Source: Paraburkholderia phenazinium | GTDB lineage: Bacteria > Pseudomonadota > Gammaproteobacteria > Burkholderiales > Burkholderiaceae | Length of the DNA: 64,000 bases | Direction: 5' to 3' | NCBI RefSeq assembly: GCF_900141745.1 | Contig: NZ_FSRM01000002.1 | Coordinates: 1,302,001-1,366,000, forward strand | Shown: one piece after another, positions 38,903 through 48,113 of the stretch | Position numbering within the stretch: the first letter of the stretch is position 1 | Layout of the letters: each line of letters starts with the position of its first letter | Notes under the pieces: generated by a model | What the model was told of the DNA's origin: nothing | The model's input: the letters and a program-made list of their open reading frames with translations, nothing else | Databases searched by the model: none | Translations under genes and position numbers: made by a program

Positions 38903-39125
38903 TTGGTCAGCGCCAACGACCAGTAATCAGTGTCCGCGCTAAACATTGTGGATTTTGCTCATGGCGGACGCGGAGCGGCAGTTGACATGTGCAATTCGCG
39001 TCCCGGAGATCGCTGCCCAGTAAGCTTTCGCGGCAGTCCGTGTGGAGCTGGTCCGCGAGTTGACGATTTGAATGTCGCAAAGCTGACAGGATTATTGCGT
39101 ACTACGCCAGACGGGTGGCCTTCAA

Positions 39126-39404
39126 TCATCCACGGTCAAAGTGGCGAAAGAACAGATATAGGGAGATTGCGGCAACTAGCCAAAACACAGCCTTGACAAT
39201 CGATGGAGTCGTGCCCGTTCCGAAGCGCCGGCTATACCAGAGGCTTAAGCTCTCAAGCGCCATGCCCGAAACCAGCGCCACGGCGATGTACACCACTACT
39301 CCAACGACTGTCACTCTTCCTGTTTCATGGTACCCAATGACGATCCCTATCAACGTCGCGGGGATCAAAAGAGATATGGTTCGCTTGAATGTTTCCGCCA
39401 GCAT
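39126..39404 (-). CDS. Small membrane protein, about 92 residues
   Basis: Three hydrophobic segments are seen (about 10-25, 31-52, 70-88), with TPSIVKAVFWLVAAISLYLFFRHF at the end. CTAGAGGAAGCC precedes the ATG, supporting expression. No family was recognised. It lies upstream of a Nudix gene and downstream of a CPBP protease gene, all on the minus strand but separated by about 200-base gaps, so co-transcription is uncertain. Confidence 0.65.
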   Translation of the reverse strand: MLAETFKRTISLLIPATLIGIVIGYHETGRVTVVGVVVYIAVALVSGMALESLSLWYSRRFGTGTTPSIVKAVFWLVAAISLYLFFRHFDRG

Positions 39405-39622
39405 GGCTTCCTCTAGGGCTATTGAGTTCTCGTAAGATTTTACGGTCGGCTACATCATTGGAAGACAGTATTTCGCTCGCATGGATATTTTGTCTTCGCG
39501 CGCTGATGGAATCGCAGCCCAGAACGCAAGCACGGGCGGCCATCACGTTCGCACCGGAAATCAAGGTCGCAGGTTCCTCGCCACATCTGGTCCGGGGATG
39601 GGGAAAATAGTCCGGACGTTGA

Positions 39623-40564
39623 TCAGGCTGCCTGTCTTGTTCTCAATGACATGGCCGCCCCGGTCTTCGGGAGCGCAAGCAGGACGATAAGGGCAAGTAT
39701 CCCTACCGCAGGTATCGCCAGCAGACTGCCTTCCGGGCCAGTTGCCCCGCCGCTAAGCCAGCTGGGTCCGATTGCCTGGCTGGTCAGGAAATGACCGGAG
39801 ACCATTCTCCCGCTATCCGCTGCGCCGAATAAAAAGGACTCGCTCCAGTCCCACGCGGCATGCATGCCCGCGGCCCACCAGAGCGACCCTGTGCGCCAGA
39901 TCGCGAAACAGGCAACCAGACCGAACAGCACTACCTGGACGAGACCGAGAATGCTTTCGTTGGGATTGAATGCGTGGACGAAGCCAAACGCCAAGGAAGT
40001 CCGGACAGCTGCGGCAACGGCGCCGACGTCCCGAGCGAGCCTGAAGAACACGTAGCCTCGGAAAATCAGCTCTTCGGACCACCCGACCAGTATAAACACG
40101 AGCGCCCAAAGCATTCCCGACGCGATCGGCGAGCCGCCGAGGCTTTCCGAGCGCGTGACGTTCGCGCCTCCGGTCAGAACCAAAGCGGTCATCGTCCCAG
40201 ACAGTGCCAGTGTGCCTACCAACAGTCCGAATCCGAAGTGAACGGTGCGGTGTCTTGCGTCCAGGCCGTAAGCGAGCCAAGGCTCCTTCTCGAACCCGCT
40301 GGTGACTTTGGTCGCAACCAGCGCCGCGCCGCAGAAAGTCACTCGCATCAGTAATTCGTGACCAGGTGTCATTGTTGCACCGTGAACGCGCAACGAGTAA
40401 TGAAAAAGGTATGCGACACCGGCTACGGCCGACGTTACCAGCAGAAAGACCACATAGAACAAGCGGATGCAGCGCCGGGTACGTAAGCGCCCATGAACTG
40501 CGAGGCTGGACGAAATGCGATTCCGAAAAGAATGGAGGGCGTTCCGAATGGGATTGTTCTTCAT
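39623..40564 (-). CDS. CPBP-family intramembrane metalloprotease
   Basis: This 313-residue multi-helix membrane protein carries the CPBP (Abi/CAAX protease) motifs in order: EELIFRGY with the paired glutamates and arginine, SLAFGFVHAFNP with the metal-binding His, and GMHAAWDWSES with the second His and an Asp where Asn is usual. Such proteases process prenylated or peptide substrates, or give bacteriocin immunity. The frame extends to a TTG at 40594; the ATG at 40564 is preferred although its ribosome binding site is weak. Partner and substrate unknown. Confidence 0.85.
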   Translation of the reverse strand: MKNNPIRNALHSFRNRISSSLAVHGRLRTRRCIRLFYVVFLLVTSAVAGVAYLFHYSLRVHGATMTPGHELLMRVTFCGAALVATKVTSGFEKEPWLAYGLDARHRTVHFGFGLLVGTLALSGTMTALVLTGGANVTRSESLGGSPIASGMLWALVFILVGWSEELIFRGYVFFRLARDVGAVAAAVRTSLAFGFVHAFNPNESILGLVQVVLFGLVACFAIWRTGSLWWAAGMHAAWDWSESFLFGAADSGRMVSGHFLTSQAIGPSWLSGGATGPEGSLLAIPAVGILALIVLLALPKTGAAMSLRTRQAA

Positions 40565-40812
40565 GTGCGTCTTGTTTTTTGTCGAAAAATTCAACCATCA
40601 AGTTTTGCGTTTTACTGATCGCCGGTCTTCCATCGGTGCGCCGTGGTTATCGAATGATTTGCTTGTGCCTTCAGGCAGGCCGTGTTTGCATGGTTGCGGA
40701 GAGGTCAGTCTATGACATATCACCTAGGGCGAGCGGATACTTGCTGCACAAAAAAATGGCTATATCTGCCAAAGCTTCCATGTTGCTGCTAGGAGGCGGA
40801 ATGCCCCGCTCT

Positions 40813-41643
40813 TTAGCTCACGTCGGAACGACATGACGCGGTATATACGACAGTGACAAAATTGCGTGCCACCACCCCGCCAAATTCCAAGTCCGCAATG
40901 CGCTCTAGCCTTTTCATCAAGATTTCCCTCTCTGTCTGAGGCAATTGAGCCACAGTGGAGAAGGTGCTCGTCAGTGCCAGTACCTGACTCGTCGTCTGGG
41001 TCGTTGTCCATTGAATAAGTTCATGGGATAGAGATGCAAATCCTGCCCCCCGCAATTGGGCCTTACGCGTCTCTGCATCCAGAGCAAACGGGACTTGCGA
41101 CTCACTACCGTGCGAAGGGCTACGCCAAAGATTGGCGAACAGGGAACGAGTCCTGCGCTGGAACTCATCTTCACGCGAGGAATCCCCAAAAATTGTCCAC
41201 CACATGGCCCATTGACCGCCCGGCTTGAGGAGTCGTTTGGCCTTAGCAAGAGCACTTTCCTGCTCCAGCCAGTGAAACGAAGTCGCGGCAATACCAAGGT
41301 CAAACTTCTCGTCCGAGAAATCCACGTCTTCGAACGCTGCTATATGAAGAGAGAGGCGGCCTGGTGTCTTTGATTTGCACTTCGCGAGCAGCACGTCGGC
41401 GAGACGGCTATCTGGCTCAATGGCCGTTACCGCACAGCCAAGGTCGAGTAGTCTTTTGGTTGCTTGTCCCGTGCCTGGACCAATTTCGAACACCCGAGTC
41501 GACGGGGTTGCCCTGCAAGTCGTCCGCAGGATGTCATAGACGCGAGCAGGGTAATCGGGACGACCTTCAGCATAACCGTTGGCATCGTTACCGAAAACCG
41601 TGCGTCCCGCAGACTGTTCTATCCGTTTTGACGAGGCGAGCAT
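40813..41643 (-). CDS. Class I SAM-dependent methyltransferase
   Basis: This 276-residue protein has SAM motif I RVFEIGPGTGQATKRLLDLG at about 49-68, the acidic motif II AIEPDSRL and post-motifs DLGIAATSFHWLE and AKRLLKPGGQWAMWW. The YAEGRPDYP opening is typical of small-molecule methyltransferases of the methyltransferase-11/25 group. AAGGAAGGGTCGGCA precedes the ATG. The methyl acceptor is unknown. It is a single gene next to the IS1182 element. Confidence 0.88.
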   Translation of the reverse strand: MLASSKRIEQSAGRTVFGNDANGYAEGRPDYPARVYDILRTTCRATPSTRVFEIGPGTGQATKRLLDLGCAVTAIEPDSRLADVLLAKCKSKTPGRLSLHIAAFEDVDFSDEKFDLGIAATSFHWLEQESALAKAKRLLKPGGQWAMWWTIFGDSSREDEFQRRTRSLFANLWRSPSHGSESQVPFALDAETRKAQLRGAGFASLSHELIQWTTTQTTSQVLALTSTFSTVAQLPQTEREILMKRLERIADLEFGGVVARNFVTVVYTASCRSDVS

Positions 41644-41719
41644 TGCCGACCCTTCCTTAATAGCGCTGGTTTGTGGACGATTGTCAGCGATTCAGGTGAC
41701 CAGTGTCGACTGGCCATTA

Positions 41720-41792
41720 GTGGCCGATCCCTGTCTCATGCATGCTGCATGGATTGCCAGCAGCTCAGACGGCTGCGTTCGGCAGCACGCGA
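41720..41792 (+). repeat. 73-bp dispersed repeat, copy A
   Basis: This sequence recurs at 60003-60075 in the same orientation with 70 of 73 bases identical by manual alignment. It contains CTGTCTCATGCATGCTGCAT and GGCTGCGTTCGGCAGCACGC, the latter able to form a small hairpin (GCTGC/GCAGC). The copy ends 7 bases before the left end of the IS1182-family element. No coding capacity. Confidence 0.9.
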
Positions 41793-41799
41793 CCCAGAG

Positions 41800-43419
41800 T
41801 GTGTGAAAACGCATTGATCGTCTAGACTGAATCAACGCACTGAGATCGGGTGACTCATGAAGCGATTCGTTGAAGGCGATGACCGCAAGCAGGTCGCACT
41901 ACTTCCCGAATGCGTCGATGACTACATCGGGCAGGACAACCCGGTCAGGGTCATCGATGCCTTTGTCGAAGAGCTGGATCTCGCGGAACTTGGATTCAAC
42001 GGCACCACGCCAGCTCTCACGGGTCGCCCGTCCTATCATCCTGGCGTGATGCTCAAGATCTATATCTACGGGTATCTGAACCGGATACCGTCCAGCCGGC
42101 GTCTTGAGCGCGAGTGCCAGCGCAACGCGGAGATGATGTGGCTGACGGGGCGTCTGGGTCCCGACTTCAAGACGATCGCCGACTTCCGCCGCGACAACGG
42201 GCCAGCCATTCGTAACGTATGCCGTCGTTTCGTCGAACTGTGTCGCGGACTGAAGCTGCTGTCGAGTGACATGGTGGCCATCGACGGCAGCAAGTTCAAG
42301 GCTGCGAACAGCCGCGACAAAAACTACACGGCGGGCAAAATTGACAAGCGCCAGCAGCAGATTGAGGAAAGCGTTCAGCGATATCTCGACCTGATTGAAA
42401 GTGCAGACCGGACCAGTCCGACGGGGTTCGATGTGAAGACCGTCCGCCTGTACGAGAAGATTGCCAGCTTGCGCCAGCAGATGCGCGAGCTCGACCAGGT
42501 CAGAAAGCAGTTGAAGAAGCAACCGGACAAACAGCTGTCCATGACGGATCCCGACGCACGGTCGATGGCAACAAGCGGACGAGGCTCCGGCATAGTGGGC
42601 TATAACGTTCAAACCGCCGTGGACACAAAGCATCATCTGATCGTCGCACACGAGGTGACTAACGTCGGAAACGATCACGGGCAACTCAGCAGAATGGCAA
42701 TCTCCGCGAAGAACGCGATGGGCAAAGCCAGGCTGAAGGTGGTGGCCGATCGCGGCTATTACAGTGGCCCGGAGATACGGGCATGCGATCTGGGAAACAT
42801 CAGTGCGTACGTTCCCAAGCCACTCACCTCCGCATCAAGGAAGAAAGGTCTCTTCACGAAGGCCGACTTTGTCTACGAGTCAGGAAGCGACGTGTATCGA
42901 TGCCCTGCCGACGAGCGCGCCATTCATCGATTCAACACCGTTGAGCATGACATGACACTGCGGGTGTACTGGCCAAGTGCGTGCCCCCGTTGCCACCTCA
43001 AGGACCGATGTTCGCCCAGCGACTATCGCCGCATCCGACGATGGGAGCACGAAAATATACTGGAATCCATGCAGCGTCGGCTCGACAGGAAGCCCGATGC
43101 AATGACGATCCGCCGAAGTACCGTTGAGCACGTCTTCGGTACGCTCAAACACTGGATGGGTCCCACGCACTTCCTGACTCGGACGCTTGGGCGGGTGAGT
43201 ACGGAGATGAGTCTTCAGGTGTTGGCCTACAACCTGAAGCGGGTCATCAGCATACTCGGGGTTGCGGGAACGATGAAGGCCATGAAGATGGCTGGAAGCT
43301 AAAGCCCGGAGGGGCTTCGCTGCGCTCGCGAGACTCAATCAGCGTAAGCTGGACCTACCAAACTTGATCCAGCTGAACCGAGACCGGGCGTTCAGCGCCA
43401 AAAATTGGGTTCTCACACA
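41800..43419 (+). mobile_element. IS1182-family insertion sequence
   Basis: About 1620 bases bounded by imperfect inverted repeats: TGTGTGAAAACGCATT at 41800-41815 and, on the opposite strand at the right end (43404-43419), TGTGTGAGAACCCAAT, 13 of 16 matching. It encloses one intact transposase gene. No clear target duplication was seen at the flanks, and the exact outer base is uncertain by one or two positions. The intact gene suggests fairly recent activity. Confidence 0.85.
41857..43302 (+). CDS. IS1182-family transposase
   Basis: This full-length 481-residue DDE transposase has the N-terminal FVEGDDRKQVALLPECVDDYIGQDNPVRVID module, a DDE core with VAIDGSKFKAANS (first Asp), KVVADRGYYSG (second Asp) and STVEHVFGTLKHWMG (Glu), and the cysteine block CPRCHLKDRCSP of this family. 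No frameshift or stop is present. It is the only gene in the element, which cuts the accessory region between the methyltransferase and small membrane protein genes. Confidence 0.96.
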   Translation: MKRFVEGDDRKQVALLPECVDDYIGQDNPVRVIDAFVEELDLAELGFNGTTPALTGRPSYHPGVMLKIYIYGYLNRIPSSRRLERECQRNAEMMWLTGRLGPDFKTIADFRRDNGPAIRNVCRRFVELCRGLKLLSSDMVAIDGSKFKAANSRDKNYTAGKIDKRQQQIEESVQRYLDLIESADRTSPTGFDVKTVRLYEKIASLRQQMRELDQVRKQLKKQPDKQLSMTDPDARSMATSGRGSGIVGYNVQTAVDTKHHLIVAHEVTNVGNDHGQLSRMAISAKNAMGKARLKVVADRGYYSGPEIRACDLGNISAYVPKPLTSASRKKGLFTKADFVYESGSDVYRCPADERAIHRFNTVEHDMTLRVYWPSACPRCHLKDRCSPSDYRRIRRWEHENILESMQRRLDRKPDAMTIRRSTVEHVFGTLKHWMGPTHFLTRTLGRVSTEMSLQVLAYNLKRVISILGVAGTMKAMKMAGS

Positions 43420-43436
43420 AGCTCGACCCGTTTCAG

Positions 43437-43886
43437 TCAGCCGATTTTCTCTAAAGGGGACGTTGGTGGGCCGCTCCTTCGTTGATGAGTCGAAGTCTGC
43501 CAGGATTGCCAACCTCTAGTGCAGAAGTAAGCGAATCCAATGAAAACCACGAGTACTGCGTCAACGGTGCCGGCCAAGACAGCGTCTCGGGCATTCGAAG
43601 CGAGTAACGCAGTAACCGCCATCGCTAGCTTGTGGAAGAACGCAAGTTCCCACACGCCGGCGGAGGCTCGTGGCCATAGAGCGACAAGAGCGAACATTCC
43701 CGCGAACACAAGGAAGCCGAACATACGCCAGGTTTCGACCCAAAGTGTCTCGGGCGATGCAGAACGGACCACGGGAACAGATGACACGAACGCACCAACC
43801 GCACCCATTGAAGCAAGAAACATGAGCCCGCGCCCTAGCCGGTCGCGCCAAGCCGGTACCGTCGAGGAAGAAGACAAGGCGTCCAT
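43437..43886 (-). CDS. Small integral membrane protein, unknown
   Basis: A 149-residue protein with four hydrophobic helices (about 17-38, 52-72, 80-100, 108-128) and a polar C-terminus. The frame reaches back to 44144, but the ATG at 43886 follows CGGAGATTGCCAA, and the upstream part looks non-coding. It begins right after the right end of the IS element. No family was recognised. It is on the same strand as the genes that follow to 51 kb. Confidence 0.65.
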   Translation of the reverse strand: MDALSSSSTVPAWRDRLGRGLMFLASMGAVGAFVSSVPVVRSASPETLWVETWRMFGFLVFAGMFALVALWPRASAGVWELAFFHKLAMAVTALLASNARDAVLAGTVDAVLVVFIGFAYFCTRGWQSWQTSTHQRRSGPPTSPLEKIG

Positions 43887-44183
43887 TTGGCAATCTCCGA
43901 TTTGTACCGCCCAGTCTGGGGGGCCTGCGAAGACGATAATAGGATGGTTGCCGGTCAACTTGCCACTGTTGTCAAATTGTTTGCGGTTTGTCAACGACTC
44001 AGCGAAGCATGCTGACTGGCCCTTGCTGGCGGCACTGAGCCCGATGGCGGCCGGCTCAGGTCGACCCACTGCGGCCCCCCGTCTTTGCCGAAAGCGGCCA
44101 TTCGCGCCTCGCCAGTCCTTGGGCCCTAGATCCCTAAGCGGCAACGTATCGCAGATCTCGCATATATCAGGTCACAGTGCGGT
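43887..44183. repeat. Non-coding gap with a degenerate repeat member
   Basis: About 300 bases between the small membrane protein and serine hydrolase genes. At 44087-44106 it has GCCGAAAGCGGCCATTCGCG, the same core (GAAAGCGG-Y-CAYTC) that recurs in several other gaps between 45.8 and 56.7 kb. It appears to be a decayed copy of a dispersed intergenic sequence rather than a gene. Confidence 0.5.
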
Positions 44184-45602
44184 TCACTGCTGTATCTGAT
44201 CAACAGCGTGCTCGATACAACGGGCAAGCCCGAACGTACCCATGTCGTAGTTGGACAGGACAATCACTACGTATCCAGTGCCCAAGGCTACCCTGAAACT
44301 CGCGCTGATTCCAGGGAACCCGCCGCCGTGACCGATCATCGTGCCCGATGCCGTCTTTTCGACATTGAAACCGTAGCCATAGCCCACGCCAGCGTAATCG
44401 CTCCAGAGAGCTTGACGCATTTCCGGGCCCACGAGGGCGCCCGAAAGAAGCGAGTTGGCGAACCGGTGTAGATCGCGCACAGTCGAGTAGCCACCGCCTG
44501 CTGGCCCACCTTTGGCGACATGCTCGAAAATATTCTCGCGCCAACCAGATGCGCTCCGACGATCCGGCGGATCGACAAGCGGGATGTAGCCCATCGCCAG
44601 ATTCGGAACCGGGGCGTCGATGTCGTAGCAATCGGTGTCGAGCATACCGCTCGGTGCGTAGATCTCTTCGCGAACATAGTCGTAGTAGCTCATGCCCGTC
44701 ACCCGCTCGATGATCACTCCGGCTAGCAGCATTCCGCTATTGCTGTATTCGAATCGTTCACCCGGCGTAAAGGCGGGAAGGTCATCGCGCACGAGTGGCT
44801 TGAAGTCGTCGATGGCACGAAACCGGGCACGTGAGCCGCTGAAGAATGTCTCGTTGAAATAGTTACCCAACCCCGAGGTATGCGAGAGCAGATGATGAAT
44901 CGTGATGCGGCGGGTCACCGATGCCGGTAGCCAGGTGTCGTCAATGTACTGGTCGACGGTATCCGTGAAGCTAAGAAGGCCGCGTTCCACCAGTTGGGCC
45001 ACCGCCACTGCAGTAAACATCTTGTTAGCCGAACCAAGGTTGAATTTAGTGTCCGGATTGTTGGGCACGGCATACCGCTTGTTTGCGGCTCCGCATGCAT
45101 ATTCAAACAGCACTTCAGATCCGCGTGCGATAAGCACGGTTCCCGAGAACACTCCTGCGCGAGCGCCTCGATCGCATAGATCCTGGACTTGTCCCAAACA
45201 ATCGGCCTGCGACCTGGCGATGCAGTGCATCTCACTCGGGCCGACCTCAATCTCCAGAATCTTGCCGTCCTCAAACGGCTCAAAGCGCAAATGGAATTCA
45301 TGTGTAGCGGAGTAAATGCGGTCCTCTACAACTACCGTCTGAGTGAAATCGCTCGTCTCTACCGGCTTGATCTCCCGCAGCACGATGCCTTGCGATAAAC
45401 GAGAGAAAGAGACAAACCAGTCAGCATATTCGTCCACAGTCGTCGGACTGGAGGACGGCAGAGCCACATGGACGCGCAAAAAATCCAGCAGGGACTGACG
45501 ACTGTTGGAGTTGATCGCCACCAACAGCCCCTCAATGCGTGCGTCGCCATCTGGCTGCGGTGCAGTACCCCGGTTATGCATCGGGGAGCCGGTATCGGGC
45601 AT
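44184..45602 (-). CDS. Serine hydrolase of the beta-lactamase class C / PBP4* family
   Basis: This 472-residue protein has an N-terminal domain of about 130 residues without recognised motifs. The serine-hydrolase domain follows, with nucleophile motif SANK at 191-194 (S-x-x-K), Y-S-N at 286-288 and a GHGGG loop near 430 in place of the KTG box. These belong to D-amino-peptidase or esterase-like penicillin-recognising enzymes. No signal peptide is visible, so a cytoplasmic esterase or amidase role is as likely as cell-wall work. CAGGATTGTT precedes the ATG. The N-terminal domain may be a small NTF2-like module. Confidence 0.9.
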   Translation of the reverse strand: MPDTGSPMHNRGTAPQPDGDARIEGLLVAINSNSRQSLLDFLRVHVALPSSSPTTVDEYADWFVSFSRLSQGIVLREIKPVETSDFTQTVVVEDRIYSATHEFHLRFEPFEDGKILEIEVGPSEMHCIARSQADCLGQVQDLCDRGARAGVFSGTVLIARGSEVLFEYACGAANKRYAVPNNPDTKFNLGSANKMFTAVAVAQLVERGLLSFTDTVDQYIDDTWLPASVTRRITIHHLLSHTSGLGNYFNETFFSGSRARFRAIDDFKPLVRDDLPAFTPGERFEYSNSGMLLAGVIIERVTGMSYYDYVREEIYAPSGMLDTDCYDIDAPVPNLAMGYIPLVDPPDRRSASGWRENIFEHVAKGGPAGGGYSTVRDLHRFANSLLSGALVGPEMRQALWSDYAGVGYGYGFNVEKTASGTMIGHGGGFPGISASFRVALGTGYVVIVLSNYDMGTFGLARCIEHAVDQIQQ

Positions 45603-46035
45603 AACAATCCTGTGCGTTGTTCGAACCGCGACGAATGGTTGCGTCGGCGCGTCAATGAGCCTCGCCTCAGCGTCAGAGGCGATACTCCCATACTGTACTG
45701 GCTATCCATCGAGGCGGAAAGCATGCGGCGGCGCACGATGCTGACCGGATTGCAATGTAGGGCGTTGTAACCAAGGTCCGAAATTAGCCGCCTAGCGCCC
45801 GACGACAGAGCGCGACGATCGCCTCGGGCGCAGCCTCTCTTGCAGCGGGCATAAAGCGACCCGTTACGGTCAATCGGTTTGCTCGATAGCGGCCGTTCAC
45901 AGTAATGAAGCAGCAACGGTTGCCGTTGCAGGAACGTGCGTAAACGCTACATCGTTCATTCTATCGATCCGAAATGTCCTCCGGCGAACACCGCGCGACA
46001 GGTCTCACCAAGCTGGTGTTTCCGCAGCAGCACAA
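45603..46035. other. Non-coding gap between serine hydrolase and MFS genes
   Basis: About 430 bases without a supported gene. The middle holds a repeat copy (45788-45905). The remainder shows no recognisable structure. Confidence 0.4.
45788..45905 (+). repeat. Dispersed intergenic repeat, second family, copy 1
   Basis: The first 43 bases align with 48001-48043 with 38 identities, sharing GAGCGCGACGATCGCC. The similarity weakens but continues to a common end, GATAGCGGCCGTTCAC here against GAAAGCGGTCACTCAC there. Both lie in gaps between minus-strand accessory genes. Not coding. Confidence 0.7.
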
Positions 46036-47262
46036 TCATTCTCGTAAGCCTTCCCGAATAGAACCTTCATGCCATGTAGGCGCGATCGACCGACTGAGCG
46101 ATAGGGTAAAGGCCAGCAGGACTGCAACCGCTGTAAATAGAGTCAATAAGGCTTCTACGCCCCAATATTCGGAGATTATCCCAGCGACCGCCGAACCGAG
46201 GGGATACAAAGAGAAGGCTATCAATCGGCATGAACTGTTGACCCTTCCCTGAAGCTTTTCAGGCACGGACCTAACACGGTAAGCGAATTGCATAACGGCG
46301 TAGAGAGAGTAGAACGCTTCGACTAGCCCAAAAACTAAGCCAAGCCTCGGCAAATTTGTTGCCATGAACAACGCAGCAAAGGCTATCGCATGGAACCAGG
46401 CGGCCAGTACCACTCCTCGGCCGAAACCATGTAGACGCAACCAACGCGTGCCACAAATGGGTCCGAGAACACTTCCGATACCGCCGCATGCGACCATTGT
46501 GCCAATCGACGTATCACTGACGCCTAAACGTTGTCCCACAGTGATTGCTAAAAGCGGCATTGCGGCGTTAATTAAATTCAGCCCTCCCATAATGCATGCG
46601 AGCAAAAGGACTAGGCGGGCGCCCGAAAGCCATCGAAGTCCCTCCGTAATTTCCTCGGTCAAGGAACGGCGCGCATCCGCACGCGAAACATTTAGTTCGG
46701 TCTTAAGTATCTTGAGGAGGATGAAGGAAAAAAGGTAGCAAAAAGCGCCGGCGAAAAGCGCCCCGCTAATCCCCAAAATTTGATAGACCAAGGTCGCGGC
46801 AGCCGGCCCGAGAATCATTGCGGTACCGAAGCCAGCTTCGTTCGTGCTGGATGCCTGAGACAGCAGTTCGCGCGGCACTACGCTCGACAGAACTGCTGCT
46901 TCAGCGATATTGAAAAATACAAACAAGGTGCCGTCTACTATGCAAACGAAGTAAATGTGCCACTGGTTGACGACGCCGTAACGTGCCATTAGACCAAGGG
47001 CGAAAAAGCAGATGTACCGCCCGATCTGACACGCCATCATGATGTGTTTGCGGTTCCACCGATCGACTAGCGCCCCTAACGGCAAGCTTAAGAACAAGTA
47101 AGGCGCGGACCTCAGGACACCCACCACACCTGCGGCTGCCATCGATCCGGTGAATTTCAGGATCAATAGCGGAAAGACCACGTTCATACCCGCACCGACC
47201 AAGGTGGATGCTGACTGCGCTGAAAGCAAAAACACGTAATCGCGAATGCTCCAAAGCTTCAT
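46036..47262 (-). CDS. MFS transporter, enterobactin-exporter-like
   Basis: This 408-residue, twelve-helix carrier has an N-terminal half typical of the MFS_3/EntS-like group: FLLSAQSASTLVGAGMNVVFPLLILKFTGS and SLPLGALVDRWNRKHIMMACQ, the latter being the loop 2-3 motif. The ATG at 47262 is chosen because AAGG lies 9 bases upstream and the protein then starts MKLWSIRDYVFLL; the frame extends to 47334. Members export siderophores, macrolides or other small molecules. No biosynthetic neighbour is present. Confidence 0.88.
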   Translation of the reverse strand: MKLWSIRDYVFLLSAQSASTLVGAGMNVVFPLLILKFTGSMAAAGVVGVLRSAPYLFLSLPLGALVDRWNRKHIMMACQIGRYICFFALGLMARYGVVNQWHIYFVCIVDGTLFVFFNIAEAAVLSSVVPRELLSQASSTNEAGFGTAMILGPAAATLVYQILGISGALFAGAFCYLFSFILLKILKTELNVSRADARRSLTEEITEGLRWLSGARLVLLLACIMGGLNLINAAMPLLAITVGQRLGVSDTSIGTMVACGGIGSVLGPICGTRWLRLHGFGRGVVLAAWFHAIAFAALFMATNLPRLGLVFGLVEAFYSLYAVMQFAYRVRSVPEKLQGRVNSSCRLIAFSLYPLGSAVAGIISEYWGVEALLTLFTAVAVLLAFTLSLSRSIAPTWHEGSIREGLRE

Positions 47263-47363
47263 CGAGGACATCCTTGACGATGGCTGACTCAATATAAGGA
47301 AGTATCGAATTGCAAGTTTACCGGTGAACATCACCTTCTAGTCGAGGGACGTCTTTGCCGCTC

Positions 47364-47879
47364 TCAATCAGGAGCAGAAGAAACTGCTTGGAGGTCACGC
47401 TTCATATAGCGAACCCATCCGATTCTTCCTTTGTCCCGAGTTCCCAGATCCACCCAACCGGCTTTTGCATATGAACGGCGGCCGGCCTCGTTCTCCTCGT
47501 CGACGGAAAGCATAATTGACCTGGTGTCGGGCCAGTAAATCGAGAGCCATTCTGGCAGATACTGGAGCGCCGCCGTTCCGATGCCTAACCCTTGGAAGCG
47601 TAAGTCAATACGTAGCGCCGAGATGACGGCCGCTGCCGTCGATGCCCAACTGGGGTTGGCGGCTCCCCTCTTCAGAACGAGGAAACCTACAGGCACATCC
47701 CCGTCGAAGATAGCCGCACCCTGAACGTCGCCAGTCAGATCGGATGTGCAAGCGGCGACCGCTCGATGAGTCGGCCCAGCATATTCAATCTGTTGATCGG
47801 AAATCTTCAAATTCTCAACATCGTTTTTCTGGGCCGTGCTTAACTCCTCCCATGGGACGACGCGGATTACATGAGTCAT
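47364..47879 (-). CDS. GNAT family acetyltransferase
   Basis: This 171-residue protein has a GNAT fold: GAAIFDGDVPVGFLVLKRG as beta strand 4, ALRIDLRFQGLGIGTAALQYLPEWL as the acetyl-CoA loop (R/Q-x-x-G-x-G), and DEENEAGRRSYAKAGWVDLG as the closing helix and strand. The frame extends to 47984, but the ATG at 47879 is preceded by TTGGAAAAAGCG. The acceptor is unknown; these proteins often acetylate amines such as polyamines or drugs. It is one of three such genes in this accessory block. Confidence 0.87.
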   Translation of the reverse strand: MTHVIRVVPWEELSTAQKNDVENLKISDQQIEYAGPTHRAVAACTSDLTGDVQGAAIFDGDVPVGFLVLKRGAANPSWASTAAAVISALRIDLRFQGLGIGTAALQYLPEWLSIYWPDTRSIMLSVDEENEAGRRSYAKAGWVDLGTRDKGRIGWVRYMKRDLQAVSSAPD

Positions 47880-48000
47880 CGCTTTTTCCAACAAAGCAAA
47901 CACGGTAAAGGGTATCGGGCCAATCCGCCGCATTCTACTAGCTGCCCGCAGCGTCGAATTTGTCGACGATTCCGCAGTCGCCAATGATCGTCGCGCTCAG

Positions 48001-48113
48001 GCCGGCTAGTGCCCCACGACCGAGCGCGACGATCGCCTTGGGCTCGGTTCTCATGCGAAAGGCATGACACGACCCACTTGGGACCGTCGCGCCTTCCGAA
48101 AGCGGTCACTCAC
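48001..48113 (+). repeat. Dispersed intergenic repeat, second family, copy 2
   Basis: Counterpart of 45788-45905 (38 of 43 bases identical at the left part). The right end, CCGAAAGCGGTCACTCAC, runs over the stop codon of the DUF1330 gene, so the repeat may supply the end of that coding sequence. Confidence 0.7.
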
